From NCBI RefSeq assembly GCF_002395745.1, contig NZ_DGUN01000003.1, positions 1 to 21,373 of the forward strand: 21,373 nt of DNA. The letters are read 5' to 3'. Of the stretch, positions 13,483 through 20,861 are shown piece by piece. Positions within the stretch are counted from its first letter, which is position 1, and each line of letters starts with the position of its first letter. Position numbers and translations under genes: made by a program. The notes below the pieces were generated by a model, which saw only the letters and a list, made by a program, of their open reading frames with translations, was not told the origin of the DNA and did no database searches. Source of the DNA: Fibrobacter sp. UBA4309. Its GTDB lineage: Bacteria; Fibrobacterota; Fibrobacteria; Fibrobacterales; Fibrobacteraceae.

Positions 13483-13887
13483 ATGAAATTTTTGTTAATT
13501 CTTGCACTTTTCGCGATAATTATCTTCGCATCGTTGTGTATGTATGTCTTTTTGGACACGTTCATGATGGCTGTTGTCTTCATGCCTTTTGGATTGTCTT
13601 TATTGAGCGAAGCATTGGCAGTTTTGTTTTATATTGCGACATTTTCCAACAAAGGCATAAGCAAACAAATGCAACATAAATCTTCATTAAATATTTTAAG
13701 GAACGTAGTTTATGCTTGCTTTTATTGGGGATTTTATGCATTAGGACATCATTTTGGTTCTCAAATTGAAATCGATGGAATAAACATTATGCACGAATCA
13801 GGATACGAACCTATTATAGTCGCAATTTTTGTCTACATTCTATCAGCTTTTTTCGTGACAACAATGTCAACCGATAAAAAAATATGA
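13483..13887 (+). CDS. hypothetical four-helix membrane protein
   Basis: A 134-residue protein with four hydrophobic segments at roughly 3-24, 28-51, 70-90 and 109-129. A basic loop (NKGISKQMQHKSS) lies between helices two and three, and two His residues (ALGHHFG) follow helix three. No family was recognised. Base composition is clearly more AT-rich than the surrounding genes, with many ATT, TTT and AAA codons, as are both flanking gaps, which suggests recent acquisition or a fast-evolving orphan. It is transcribed divergently from the alarmone synthetase gene. The start has no clear ribosome site, only the purine run AAAAAGAG about ten bases upstream. Confidence 0.65.
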   Translation: MKFLLILALFAIIIFASLCMYVFLDTFMMAVVFMPFGLSLLSEALAVLFYIATFSNKGISKQMQHKSSLNILRNVVYACFYWGFYALGHHFGSQIEIDGINIMHESGYEPIIVAIFVYILSAFFVTTMSTDKKI

Positions 13888-14077
13888 ACTAACGTTTTAT
13901 CATCTTCAAAGATTCTTCATCCAGCAATCATCCCGATGCACTGGAGATTATTGAAATGATATTTCAAAGAAATTCTTAAGACTGTGAAGAATGCGTATGA
14001 AATTTTGACAAATTTGACGGACCAAAGAATCCAATTACTATCTTATAAGCATAGCCTCAAAAGTATAGGATCTTTCT
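13888..14077. other. AT-rich intergenic stretch, no gene seen
   Basis: 190 bases between the small membrane protein and the alcohol dehydrogenase. Short open stretches (for example from 13957) run into stops within a few codons in every frame. A gene remnant cannot be excluded but no recognisable peptide was found. No strong terminator hairpin was seen. Confidence 0.5.
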
Positions 14078-15184
14078 ATGCGTTTCTACGTACCCACGGA
14101 TATCTATGTTGAAAAGAACTGCGTGAAAAAACACGCGCAAAATCTGCTTGCGATGGGGAAGCGTGCGTTCATCATGACGGGCAAAACTTCCGCCAAGAAG
14201 AACGGTTCATTGGATGATGTCACCGCCGTTCTGGACTCGGGCCTCGTGCCGTACCAAGTTTTTGACCAGGTCGAAGAAAATCCGTCAACAGATACCGTAG
14301 GAAACGCCGCACAGCAGGCACGCGAATTTAAGGCCGATTACATTATCGGCATCGGAGGCGGCTCCGCCATCGACGCTGCAAAGGCTGCAGCACTACTGCT
14401 TGCAAACCCAAATCTCATCGCGGACAACTTGCACAAGGCTCCCGAAAAGCCACTTGAGCACATTCCCGTCGTCGCCGTACCGACTACCTGTGGAACAGGT
14501 TCCGAGGCAACGCCGGTTTCCATCATCACAAACCACAAGATTCACCTGAAGAAGAGCATTCCGCACCGCATTTTCCCGGCGCTCGCGCTTGTGGACGGCA
14601 AATACCTCGCCTCGGCCAAGAAGACGCTGATCATCAATACCGCGGTCGACGCCCTCGCCCACATGGTCGAAAGCATCCTGAACGTCTATTCCAACGCGTT
14701 CAACCGCATGTGCCCGGAATACGGCCTCAAAATCTGGGGAGAATTGAAGGACGCGCTCCTTTCCGACACCCCCGTCGGCAAAAGCCTTTACGAAAAACTC
14801 ATGCTCACCTCGACTATCGCAGGCATGTCCATCGCACACACGAGTACCTCCGTACCACACGGCATGAGCTACGACCTCACGCTGCATCAGGGCACGCCGC
14901 ATGGCCCCGCCGTCGGCTATTTCCTTGCCGGCTACGTAGATGTCTGCGAGAAGAAGGTTCCCGAAGACGTCCAGAAAATCCTCGCGCTCTTGAACCTCAA
15001 AAGCACCGCCGATTTCACCGAAATGCTTGACAAGCTCATCGGCAAATGCAAGGTTTCCCGCGAAATGCGCGACCAGTTCGCCGCCGCCATGAAAGTGAAC
15101 CACTCCAAACTCGACCTCGTCCCCGGCGGAATCACGCCCGAAGAAGTCGACTTCATTTACGACAAATCCCTTGTCGTAGAATAG
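14078..15184 (+). CDS. iron-containing alcohol dehydrogenase family protein
   Basis: A 368-residue group III (iron-dependent) alcohol dehydrogenase. The nucleotide-binding motif is GGGSAID (93-99), followed by VPTTCGTGSE (134-143), and the metal ligands are D191 and H195 (DALAHMVES), H261 and H275, the D-H-H-H set of FucO-like enzymes. It should interconvert an alcohol and an aldehyde with NAD(P)H, consistent with fermentative metabolism; the substrate is not predictable. Length is slightly under the family's about 380. An AGGA ribosome site (14067-14070) seven bases before the ATG supports the start. It appears to be a single-gene unit: the next gene has its own promoter-like box 20 bases after the stop. 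Confidence 0.9.
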   Translation: MRFYVPTDIYVEKNCVKKHAQNLLAMGKRAFIMTGKTSAKKNGSLDDVTAVLDSGLVPYQVFDQVEENPSTDTVGNAAQQAREFKADYIIGIGGGSAIDAAKAAALLLANPNLIADNLHKAPEKPLEHIPVVAVPTTCGTGSEATPVSIITNHKIHLKKSIPHRIFPALALVDGKYLASAKKTLIINTAVDALAHMVESILNVYSNAFNRMCPEYGLKIWGELKDALLSDTPVGKSLYEKLMLTSTIAGMSIAHTSTSVPHGMSYDLTLHQGTPHGPAVGYFLAGYVDVCEKKVPEDVQKILALLNLKSTADFTEMLDKLIGKCKVSREMRDQFAAAMKVNHSKLDLVPGGITPEEVDFIYDKSLVVE

Positions 15185-15204
15185 GAGTTCCCTTTCCCAT
15201 TTAT

Positions 15205-15210
15205 TATATT
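15205..15210 (+). promoter_or_regulatory. putative -10 box, DHH phosphoesterase
   Basis: TATATT 20 bases after the alcohol dehydrogenase stop and 20 bases before the ATG at 15231. It leaves a short leader carrying AAAAAGGA (15217-15224), a good ribosome site. Confidence 0.4.
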
Positions 15211-15230
15211 CCCCGCAAAAAGGATTGAAC

Positions 15231-16184
15231 ATGACGATTGACGAATTCTTGAGCGAAGCGAAAACGGTTGCGATTTTCGGGCACGTACGCCCCGACGGGG
15301 ACTGCGTGGGCAGCACTACGGCGGTTTACAACTACATCCGCGACAACTTCCCGGGAATCGCAGTGAAGTTATTCCTCGAGAATTTCCCCGAGAGTTACCG
15401 GATTGTGCGCGGCACGGAAGTCGCGCAGTCCGCCTATACCAAGGAAAAAGACGGCATATTCGACCTCGTCTTTCTGATGGACACGCCGAGTTTCGAACGC
15501 GTGGGCGCAAACGGAGCCGAATGCATCCGCACCGCAAAGAAGACCATCAATGTCGATCACCACATTTCTAACCCGCTCAACCTCTGTACGGCAAACTTCG
15601 TGGAACCCGAAGCGAGTTCCGCATGCGAGGTGCTGTACATGAACCTCGACAAGGCGAAAGTGAGCCGCGAGACCGCGAACAGCCTTTACCTGGGAATCGT
15701 GCACGACACGGGAGCCTTCAAGTTCAGCAGCACCGGCAAGCGCACCATGCAAGTGGTCGGCGACCTTATAGAGAAGGGAATCGATTTCGCAAAAATCGTG
15801 AACGAAACTTACTACACGCGCACCTACAAGCAGACGCTCGTGACCGGGTTCGTAATGCAGAACTGCAAGCTCGGGCTCGGGGGTAAAGTGGTCTACGCCC
15901 ACATCACCCCCGAAGACATGGAACGCTTCGGCGTTACGCCCGTGGAGCTCAGCAACGTCATCGATACCGTGCGCGAAGTCGGCGGCACCGAAGTGGCCCT
16001 GTTCCTCTATCCGGTGAACGGCAAGTACAAGATCAGCCTGCGCAGCAACTACATCGTGAACGTGAACGCGATTGCGAAGGAATTCGGCGGTGGCGGCCAC
16101 ACCCGTGCCGCCGGCGGCGATACCAGCGATGCGCCCGAAGCGGCGATTGAAAAAATCCTGAAGCTAGTGGAAAAGCAACTCTAG
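15231..16184 (+). CDS. nrnA: DHH/DHHA1-family phosphoesterase, NrnA-like oligoribonuclease/pAp phosphatase
   Basis: A 317-residue soluble enzyme. Motif I is FGHVRPDGDCVGS with metal ligands H18, D22 and D24, motif II has D84 in MDTPSFER, motif III is the DHH triad 109-111, motif IV follows in HDTGAFKFSST, and the DHHA1 substrate-binding motif GGGGHTRAAG lies near 286-295. This is the NrnA/MgpA arrangement, and the usual length is about 310-340. Such enzymes degrade nanoRNA of two to five bases, and many also dephosphorylate pAp. ATG at 15231, with AGGA six bases ahead, is preferred to the TTG two codons upstream. The stop overlaps the convergent lysE stop. A cyclic-dinucleotide or pApA phosphodiesterase role is the alternative within this family. 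Confidence 0.88.
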   Translation: MTIDEFLSEAKTVAIFGHVRPDGDCVGSTTAVYNYIRDNFPGIAVKLFLENFPESYRIVRGTEVAQSAYTKEKDGIFDLVFLMDTPSFERVGANGAECIRTAKKTINVDHHISNPLNLCTANFVEPEASSACEVLYMNLDKAKVSRETANSLYLGIVHDTGAFKFSSTGKRTMQVVGDLIEKGIDFAKIVNETYYTRTYKQTLVTGFVMQNCKLGLGGKVVYAHITPEDMERFGVTPVELSNVIDTVREVGGTEVALFLYPVNGKYKISLRSNYIVNVNAIAKEFGGGGHTRAAGGDTSDAPEAAIEKILKLVEKQL

Positions 16185-16810
16185 ACCAGGAACAGCGCAA
16201 TAGCGAGCAGCACGAACACGACTCCGCTGAACCAGTTGAGGTTGCGGTTCGCCTTCGGGCTATTGAGCAGGAACTTCTTCACCGCTCCGGCCAAAATGGC
16301 GACTGTCCCGAACACGATCAGCGTCGCTACGATAAATTCCGCGCCGAGAATGGCCGTCTGCAAGCTCGGATGGATGGGGCGTTCCATCTTGACCGCGGGC
16401 GGGATGAACGAGAGCATGAACAGCACCGCTTTCGGGTTCGTCATGTTCATGATGATACCGCGCAGGTAGAGCTTACGCCCAGAAATCGTCGCCTCCGATT
16501 TGACCGGGGATTTCTCTTCCTCGTTTTTCACCACGGTACCCGCACGGACCTGGAAGCTCTTGTACGCCAGATAAAGCAGGTACGCGGCCCCGCAGCACTG
16601 CATCACGAAGAACGCCGTCGGGCTCGCCGCGATAAGCGCAGAGACACCCGCCACAAGCAGGCAGGTCTGCAGGGCAATTCCCGTACAGAGCCCCAAAATC
16701 ACGCAAAAACCGGCTTTAGCGCCGTACGTCGCACTCTGGGCGAGCACGAACAGGTTGTCCGGCCCCGGGGCAATCCCCACCACAATCGCCGCGATAAAGA
16801 ACTCGATCAT
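16181..16810 (-). CDS. LysE/RhtB-family amino-acid exporter
   Basis: A 209-residue inner-membrane protein with about six hydrophobic segments. The conserved N-terminal motif PGPDNL (15-20) follows the first half-helix, then GAKAGFCVILGLCTG (30-44), and NMTNPKAVLFMLSF begins the second half. Length matches the family (about 200-210). LysE/RhtB proteins export amino acids such as lysine, homoserine or threonine; the substrate is not predictable. Its start is one base after the stop of the zinc-ribbon gene, so the two form an operon. Its stop overlaps that of the convergent DHH phosphoesterase. Confidence 0.9.
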   Translation of the reverse strand: MIEFFIAAIVVGIAPGPDNLFVLAQSATYGAKAGFCVILGLCTGIALQTCLLVAGVSALIAASPTAFFVMQCCGAAYLLYLAYKSFQVRAGTVVKNEEEKSPVKSEATISGRKLYLRGIIMNMTNPKAVLFMLSFIPPAVKMERPIHPSLQTAILGAEFIVATLIVFGTVAILAGAVKKFLLNSPKANRNLNWFSGVVFVLLAIALFLV

Positions 16811-16811
16811 T

Positions 16812-17192
16812 TTACAAGCTATTCAGGAAACTGTCCGCGTCCATCTCGGCCAGGTCCTTTTCCAGGTTGGCAATCGCCTCGTCCGTAATCGCCGCGGGAG
16901 TCTGCTCGCGCCCTTCCGCGCGCTCGTTCGAGATGTCGACCAGCCTTTTCAGCGAATCAGCGACATCGTTCACCGTGCTGCCCTGCCGCATCACGACGTT
17001 CAGCACCTTCGTGAGCCTCTCGCGCAAGCCGGCAAATTCATCGCGGTCCAGTTCGGAGATTTCCCCGTGATAGTACATCAGAGGCGTCTGGCATTTCGCG
17101 CAAGGGAACACCATCATGTTCGACAGTTCGCCGTCTATCTGGACATCAAACGAGGCCCCGCAATGAGGGCATTCAATATGCAATTCGCTCAT
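16812..17192 (-). CDS. zinc-ribbon protein with helical C-terminus (126 aa)
   Basis: A 126-residue protein starting MSELHIECPHCGASF. Two CXXC pairs (C8/C11 and C31/C34) with the spacing and flanking CPHCGASFDVQ ... FPCAKCQTPL form a rubredoxin-like zinc ribbon. The remainder (about 45-126) is charged and helical with no recognised domain. ATG at 17192 is chosen because the family-like CPHCG should lie near the N-terminus; the codons upstream have no domain character. It ends one base before lysE and is presumably co-transcribed. The function is unknown, perhaps a regulator or an RNA/protein-binding adaptor. Confidence 0.72.
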   Translation of the reverse strand: MSELHIECPHCGASFDVQIDGELSNMMVFPCAKCQTPLMYYHGEISELDRDEFAGLRERLTKVLNVVMRQGSTVNDVADSLKRLVDISNERAEGREQTPAAITDEAIANLEKDLAEMDADSFLNSL

Positions 17193-17199
17193 GCCCCAT

Positions 17200-17205
17200 A
17201 ATGTA
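17200..17205 (-). promoter_or_regulatory. putative -10 box, zinc-ribbon/lysE operon
   Basis: On the minus strand TACATT is followed by seven bases (ATGGGGC) and the ATG at 17192. The context TTTTTCTACATTATGGGG closely matches the sequence before the zinc-ribbon gene at 11349. Confidence 0.35.
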
Positions 17206-17255
17206 GAAAAATCATGGCACGCCAAGCCAACACGACCACAATATTTTATTTTTAG

Positions 17256-17261
17256 CATATT
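17256..17261 (+). promoter_or_regulatory. putative -10 box, mraY-type operon
   Basis: CATATT 26 bases before the ATG at 17288. It is a weaker match to the TATATT series, and the leader has no clear ribosome site. Confidence 0.25.
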
Positions 17262-17287
17262 AGAACCCCAGATCCTAGACCATTATT

Positions 17288-18436
17288 ATGCTCTGCCATT
17301 GGCTTTACCATATTACCAGCATTGACCTTTTCGACGGCCGCCTGTTCCGTGCCGGCGTCGCCGCCATGCTTTCCATCGTTCTCGTGCTCTTCTTCATGCC
17401 CAAGTACATCCGGCTTTTGCAGGGGCTCGACGCCACCTCCGATTTCGACAAGGACGGCAAGTCCAAGTCCCCTCCCATCATGGGCGGGCTCCTCCTGGTG
17501 GTCGTGGTCGAAATAGTGTCGCTACTGGTGTGCAAGATGAACGGCTATACCATATCGACCCTCGTCATCTTGGCGCTGTTCTCTGCCGTGGGGGCCATCG
17601 ACGACATTGCGAAAGTCCGCGCCAAACGTCTCATCAAGCTCGGTAAGCTCAAGGCCGCCGACTACATGGACAAGGCCGACGGCATTTCCAGCAGCCTGCG
17701 TCTGTTCCTCTACTTTTTGTTCAGTCTCGTCGTCGCGATTTTCTGCTACAAGTTCATTCCCGAACTCAAGGGCGACCTCACCATCCCCTTCTGCCCCATC
17801 GACGTATTCCAGCTTCACTTGCCCAACTGGATTTTTGTCGCCTTCATGACGTTTGTCATCGCTGCAAGCGCGAACGGCACCAACTTTACCGACGGCCTCG
17901 ACAGCCTCGTCTCGGTGCCCATCCTCACCAGCATGATTTTCGTGGGCCTTGTCGCCTACGTGAGCGGCAACTTCATCTTCAGCCAGTACCTGAGCGTCCC
18001 GTACCTTCCGGGCTGCGACGAACTTTTCCCGATAGCGCTGTCTATCGCAGGAGCGCTGCTCGCCTACCTGTGGTTCAATAGCCCTCCCGCCGAAATCTAC
18101 ATGGGCGACGCGGGCTCCGTGGGCTTTGGCGCGGCCATCGGCATCATGTTCATCCTGGTGCAGGCAGGGCTGTTCCTGCCCATCGTGTGCATCATCATCA
18201 TCGCAGAAGCCTGCTCGGTGCTGTTGCAGATAACCTGGTTCAAGTTCACCAAGAAGACTACAGGTACCGGCAAGAGGATTTTCCTCTGCGCACCGCTGCA
18301 CCACCACTACCAGAAAAAATGGGAAGGCAAGTTCCCGAGCAAGCCGCTCATGAACTCCAAGATCGTGTGGCGCATGCACCTGGTGAGCATCTTCGCGCTC
18401 ATCGTGAGCATGGTGATATTCTTCGGCATTAGGTAA
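17288..18436 (+). CDS. mraY: MraY-type phospho-MurNAc-pentapeptide transferase
   Basis: A 382-residue polytopic enzyme with about ten membrane segments. It carries the polyprenyl-phosphate sugar-1-phosphate transferase signature: SPPIMGGLL (61-69), the Asp pair D105-D106 in AIDDIAK, NGTNFTDGLDSL (196-207), and NSPPAEIYMGDAGS (264-277, D274). LHHHYQKKW with three histidines (338-340) is specific to MraY rather than WecA or TagO. The reaction joins MurNAc-pentapeptide phosphate to undecaprenyl phosphate, making lipid I. It is slightly longer than E. coli MraY (360). No mur/fts cluster gene surrounds it, which is unusual for mraY; the next gene makes UDP-sugars seven bases away. A paralogue of a main-cluster mraY is possible. 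Confidence 0.82.
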   Translation: MLCHWLYHITSIDLFDGRLFRAGVAAMLSIVLVLFFMPKYIRLLQGLDATSDFDKDGKSKSPPIMGGLLLVVVVEIVSLLVCKMNGYTISTLVILALFSAVGAIDDIAKVRAKRLIKLGKLKAADYMDKADGISSSLRLFLYFLFSLVVAIFCYKFIPELKGDLTIPFCPIDVFQLHLPNWIFVAFMTFVIAASANGTNFTDGLDSLVSVPILTSMIFVGLVAYVSGNFIFSQYLSVPYLPGCDELFPIALSIAGALLAYLWFNSPPAEIYMGDAGSVGFGAAIGIMFILVQAGLFLPIVCIIIIAEACSVLLQITWFKFTKKTTGTGKRIFLCAPLHHHYQKKWEGKFPSKPLMNSKIVWRMHLVSIFALIVSMVIFFGIR

Positions 18437-18443
18437 TCAAGGC

Positions 18444-19781
18444 ATGGACATCATCGAAACTTTGAATGCGGCGGGCCAGCAGGAGCTGGTCGCCAAGCTT
18501 GAATCTTTGAGCGGGGATGCCCGCACCTTGCTGGAGCGTGACATCGAAAGCCAGGACTGGGAAGAACTTTCGAAAATCTACGCCGAAAAATCCGCGGCTT
18601 CGCTCGAGGACAACGTCTCCGCCGACCTGAAGCCGATGCCGTTCAAGATTGCGGTCGATGACCTGCGTTACGACTTCTGGAAAGAGACCGGCGAGATATT
18701 GCTCGGCAAGGGCCAGGTGGCCGCATTCCTCGTCGCGGGCGGACAAGGTTCGCGTCTCGGCTTCGACGGTCCCAAGGGCATGTTCGACATCGGCCTGCCG
18801 AGCCACAAGAGTCTCTTCCAACTGCAGGCGGAACGCCTGCTGAACCTCGCGGCACGCGTAGAGCACCCGATTCCCTGGTGCATCATGACGAGCCCGCTGA
18901 ACCACAAGGCAACCGTCGATTTCTTCACCGAGCACGACTTTTTCGGGTACGCCCGCGAGAACATCCGCTTCTTCGAGCAGGGCACCATCTGCGCCCTCGA
19001 CCCGAACGGAAAGGCTGTCGTCGACGAAAACAACCGACTCGCCCTGGTGCCCGACGGCAACGGCGGCTGCTTCCGCGCCCTTTCCCAGAGCGGCACGCTC
19101 GCCTGGCTCGTGGAGAAAGGCGTGCAGTACGTGTTCCTCTACAGCGTCGACAACGCGCTCTGCCGCATTTGCGACCCCGCATTCATCGGAGCCCTCGCTG
19201 CCGAAGGCCGCAGCATGTCGGCCTCCAAGGTAGTGCACAAGGCCGGCCCGCAAGAAAAGGTGGGCATTTTCGCTTTGCAGAACAACAAGCCCGGCGTCGT
19301 GGAATACAGCGATTTGCCCGAAAATTACCGCGACATGACCAACGCCGACGGGAGCCTCACCTTCGACGGCGGGAACATCGCGATTCACTTGTTCAAAATC
19401 GCCGGACTGCGCAAGCTGCAAACCAGCCGCCTCCCCTGGCATACCGCACGCAAGACCGTCTGCGGCATCGAGAAATGCTGGAAGTTCGAGCAGTTCCTGT
19501 TCGATGCGTTCCCGCAGCTCGGCACGATGATGCCGTTCGGCGTCATCCGTGAAGAGGAATTCTCCCCGGTGAAGAACGCCGACGGGAACGATTCCCCGAA
19601 GACGGCCCGCAACATGATCGGCAGGCTCCACCGCGAATGGCTGCGCAAGGCGCACGTGGCGATTAACCCCAAGAAGCTCTACGAGGTCTCCCCCACCATC
19701 AGCTACGCCGGAGAAGGCCTCAGGCAGAGCGTTTTCGACCGCGAAATCGGGCGGAACATTTTGGAATTTGACGAAGAATAG
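18444..19781 (+). CDS. UDP-sugar pyrophosphorylase, eukaryote-like UAP1/UDPGP family
   Basis: A 445-residue nucleotidyltransferase resembling eukaryotic UDP-N-acetylglucosamine pyrophosphorylase. The uridine-binding signature AGGQGSRLGFDGPKG is at 98-112, then SLFQLQAER (123-131), PWCIMTSPLN (144-153), PDGNGG (203-208), YSVDN (233-237), and EYSDL followed by GNIAIH in the C-terminal half. It should form UDP-GlcNAc (or UDP-Glc/UDP-GalNAc) from UTP and the sugar-1-phosphate. Bacteria normally use GlmU for UDP-GlcNAc, so this is an unusual family type, though known in some bacterial groups. The gene starts seven bases after the MraY-type stop and is probably co-transcribed, so both would feed peptidoglycan or other envelope glycans. 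Sugar specificity is unresolved. Confidence 0.82.
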   Translation: MDIIETLNAAGQQELVAKLESLSGDARTLLERDIESQDWEELSKIYAEKSAASLEDNVSADLKPMPFKIAVDDLRYDFWKETGEILLGKGQVAAFLVAGGQGSRLGFDGPKGMFDIGLPSHKSLFQLQAERLLNLAARVEHPIPWCIMTSPLNHKATVDFFTEHDFFGYARENIRFFEQGTICALDPNGKAVVDENNRLALVPDGNGGCFRALSQSGTLAWLVEKGVQYVFLYSVDNALCRICDPAFIGALAAEGRSMSASKVVHKAGPQEKVGIFALQNNKPGVVEYSDLPENYRDMTNADGSLTFDGGNIAIHLFKIAGLRKLQTSRLPWHTARKTVCGIEKCWKFEQFLFDAFPQLGTMMPFGVIREEEFSPVKNADGNDSPKTARNMIGRLHREWLRKAHVAINPKKLYEVSPTISYAGEGLRQSVFDREIGRNILEFDEE

Positions 19782-19794
19782 GAATCCCTGACCT

Positions 19795-19896
19795 GTCATC
19801 CTCCGAGCGGAGCGAGGAGGATCCATCCGGTTCATACCCGTTCTTGACAAGTCTTGTATGAACGTGATGGATTCTCGGCCTTCGGCCAAAAATGAC
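19795..19896 (+). repeat. GTCAT...ATGAC multi-hairpin element, copy 4 (intergenic)
   Basis: GTCAT (19795-19799) and ATGAC (19892-19896) bracket a central stem: ATCCATC (19821-19827) with GATGGAT (19866-19872), then GTTCATAC (19830-19837) with GTATGAAC (19856-19863) around an 18-base loop. Side hairpins are CCTCC/GGAGG on the left and GGCC-TTC-GGCC on the right. It fills most of the 133-base gap between the pyrophosphorylase and acyltransferase genes. It may end or attenuate the upstream transcript, but no U-run follows. Confidence 0.78.
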
Positions 19897-19914
19897 TTCT
19901 AAGTTCTGCAAACG

Positions 19915-20802
19915 ATGCATATCAAATACCTCGCATATAAAGCACTGATGCACATCCTGCTTCGCTTGCCGGATGCTTTTTATGCAGCGCTGTTCGCCAT
20001 CGCGTTCCCGTTATACAAGGCGCTCCACACCGAGCGCGCCTACGGGCGCACGGTAAGGCACCTCGAGGCGGCCAGGGACTACATGGAAAAAGAAGCCCCG
20101 GAACGCGCCGAGCCGCTGAAAAAAGTGACTGCCCGCGACGTGTTCAAGGGCATCTACTGGAATGCGCTCGATTCGTACCGCGGCCTCGCCCGCTTCAAGA
20201 GCGTCGAAAACCGCATCGTCTTCGAAAACGAAGGAATCATCAAGGATGCCGTCGCCGAATGCGCGAAAATCGGGATGCCCATCGCGGGCATCAGCATCCA
20301 CCAAGGATGTTTCGAGCTCATGCACCGCGCCCTCTGCCGCTACAGCGAGCACGTGCAGCTCATTACCGATTCCGTGGGCGACACCGCCTTCCGCGACGTG
20401 CTCAAGGGACTCCGCAGCGACCCGCACATCACCGAATTCCACCCCGACGAAACGGGCCGCCTTATCCGCGAGCTTTTCCGCACCAAGGGGATCCTCGCGA
20501 TGGTCTACGACCAGGGAAAACATACCAAGGGGAATGCGGTTACGCTTTTCGGCAGGCCGAGCACGCTCTACCTGCGGCTCCCCCAGAAAATCAACCAGAT
20601 GGGAGCGGGCATCGTCACCTTCCGCACTTGGACCGAGAACACTCCGGAACGCCGCATCGTCATCCGGTTCGAAAGCTACTACCCGCCGCACTACAACAAG
20701 CAGGGGCGCGACCTCGTCGCCGATATCGCCCGCGAAACCGAGCGCTGGATAGCGGAGCACCCCGCCCAGTGGAGCTGGAACTACCACGGGAATTTCCAAT
20801 AA
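19915..20802 (+). CDS. LpxL/HtrB-like lysophospholipid (lipid A) acyltransferase
   Basis: A 295-residue membrane-associated protein with an N-terminal hydrophobic segment (about 11-36). The acyltransferase catalytic pair is H129 and E134 in SIHQGCFELMHRAL (H-X4-E). The family's DQGKHTKGNAVTLFGRPS appears near residues 200-217, and the C-terminal HPAQWSWNYHGNF matches the LpxL-type HPEQW-like ending. It should add a secondary acyl chain to lipid A or another glycolipid at the inner membrane. Length is close to E. coli LpxL (about 306). No ribosome site is evident; the element at 19795-19896 separates it from the pyrophosphorylase, so co-transcription is uncertain. The acceptor is not predictable. 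Confidence 0.8.
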   Translation: MHIKYLAYKALMHILLRLPDAFYAALFAIAFPLYKALHTERAYGRTVRHLEAARDYMEKEAPERAEPLKKVTARDVFKGIYWNALDSYRGLARFKSVENRIVFENEGIIKDAVAECAKIGMPIAGISIHQGCFELMHRALCRYSEHVQLITDSVGDTAFRDVLKGLRSDPHITEFHPDETGRLIRELFRTKGILAMVYDQGKHTKGNAVTLFGRPSTLYLRLPQKINQMGAGIVTFRTWTENTPERRIVIRFESYYPPHYNKQGRDLVADIARETERWIAEHPAQWSWNYHGNFQ

Positions 20803-20816
20803 TCGCAAACCCTTTT

Positions 20817-20822
20817 TATATT
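20817..20822 (+). promoter_or_regulatory. putative -10 box, Ser-rich lipoprotein
   Basis: TATATT 14 bases after the acyltransferase stop and 39 bases before the ATG at 20862. The leader carries GAGG (20852-20855), a plausible ribosome site. Confidence 0.4.
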
Positions 20823-20861
20823 TTATTGCAAAAAGTAACCTTGATTTCCCCGAGGCTTGCA

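Noticed and set aside
13888..14077. Possible gene remnant in the AT-rich gap (short peptide around 13930-13985)
   Set aside because: Stops in every frame after a few codons and no recognisable motif.
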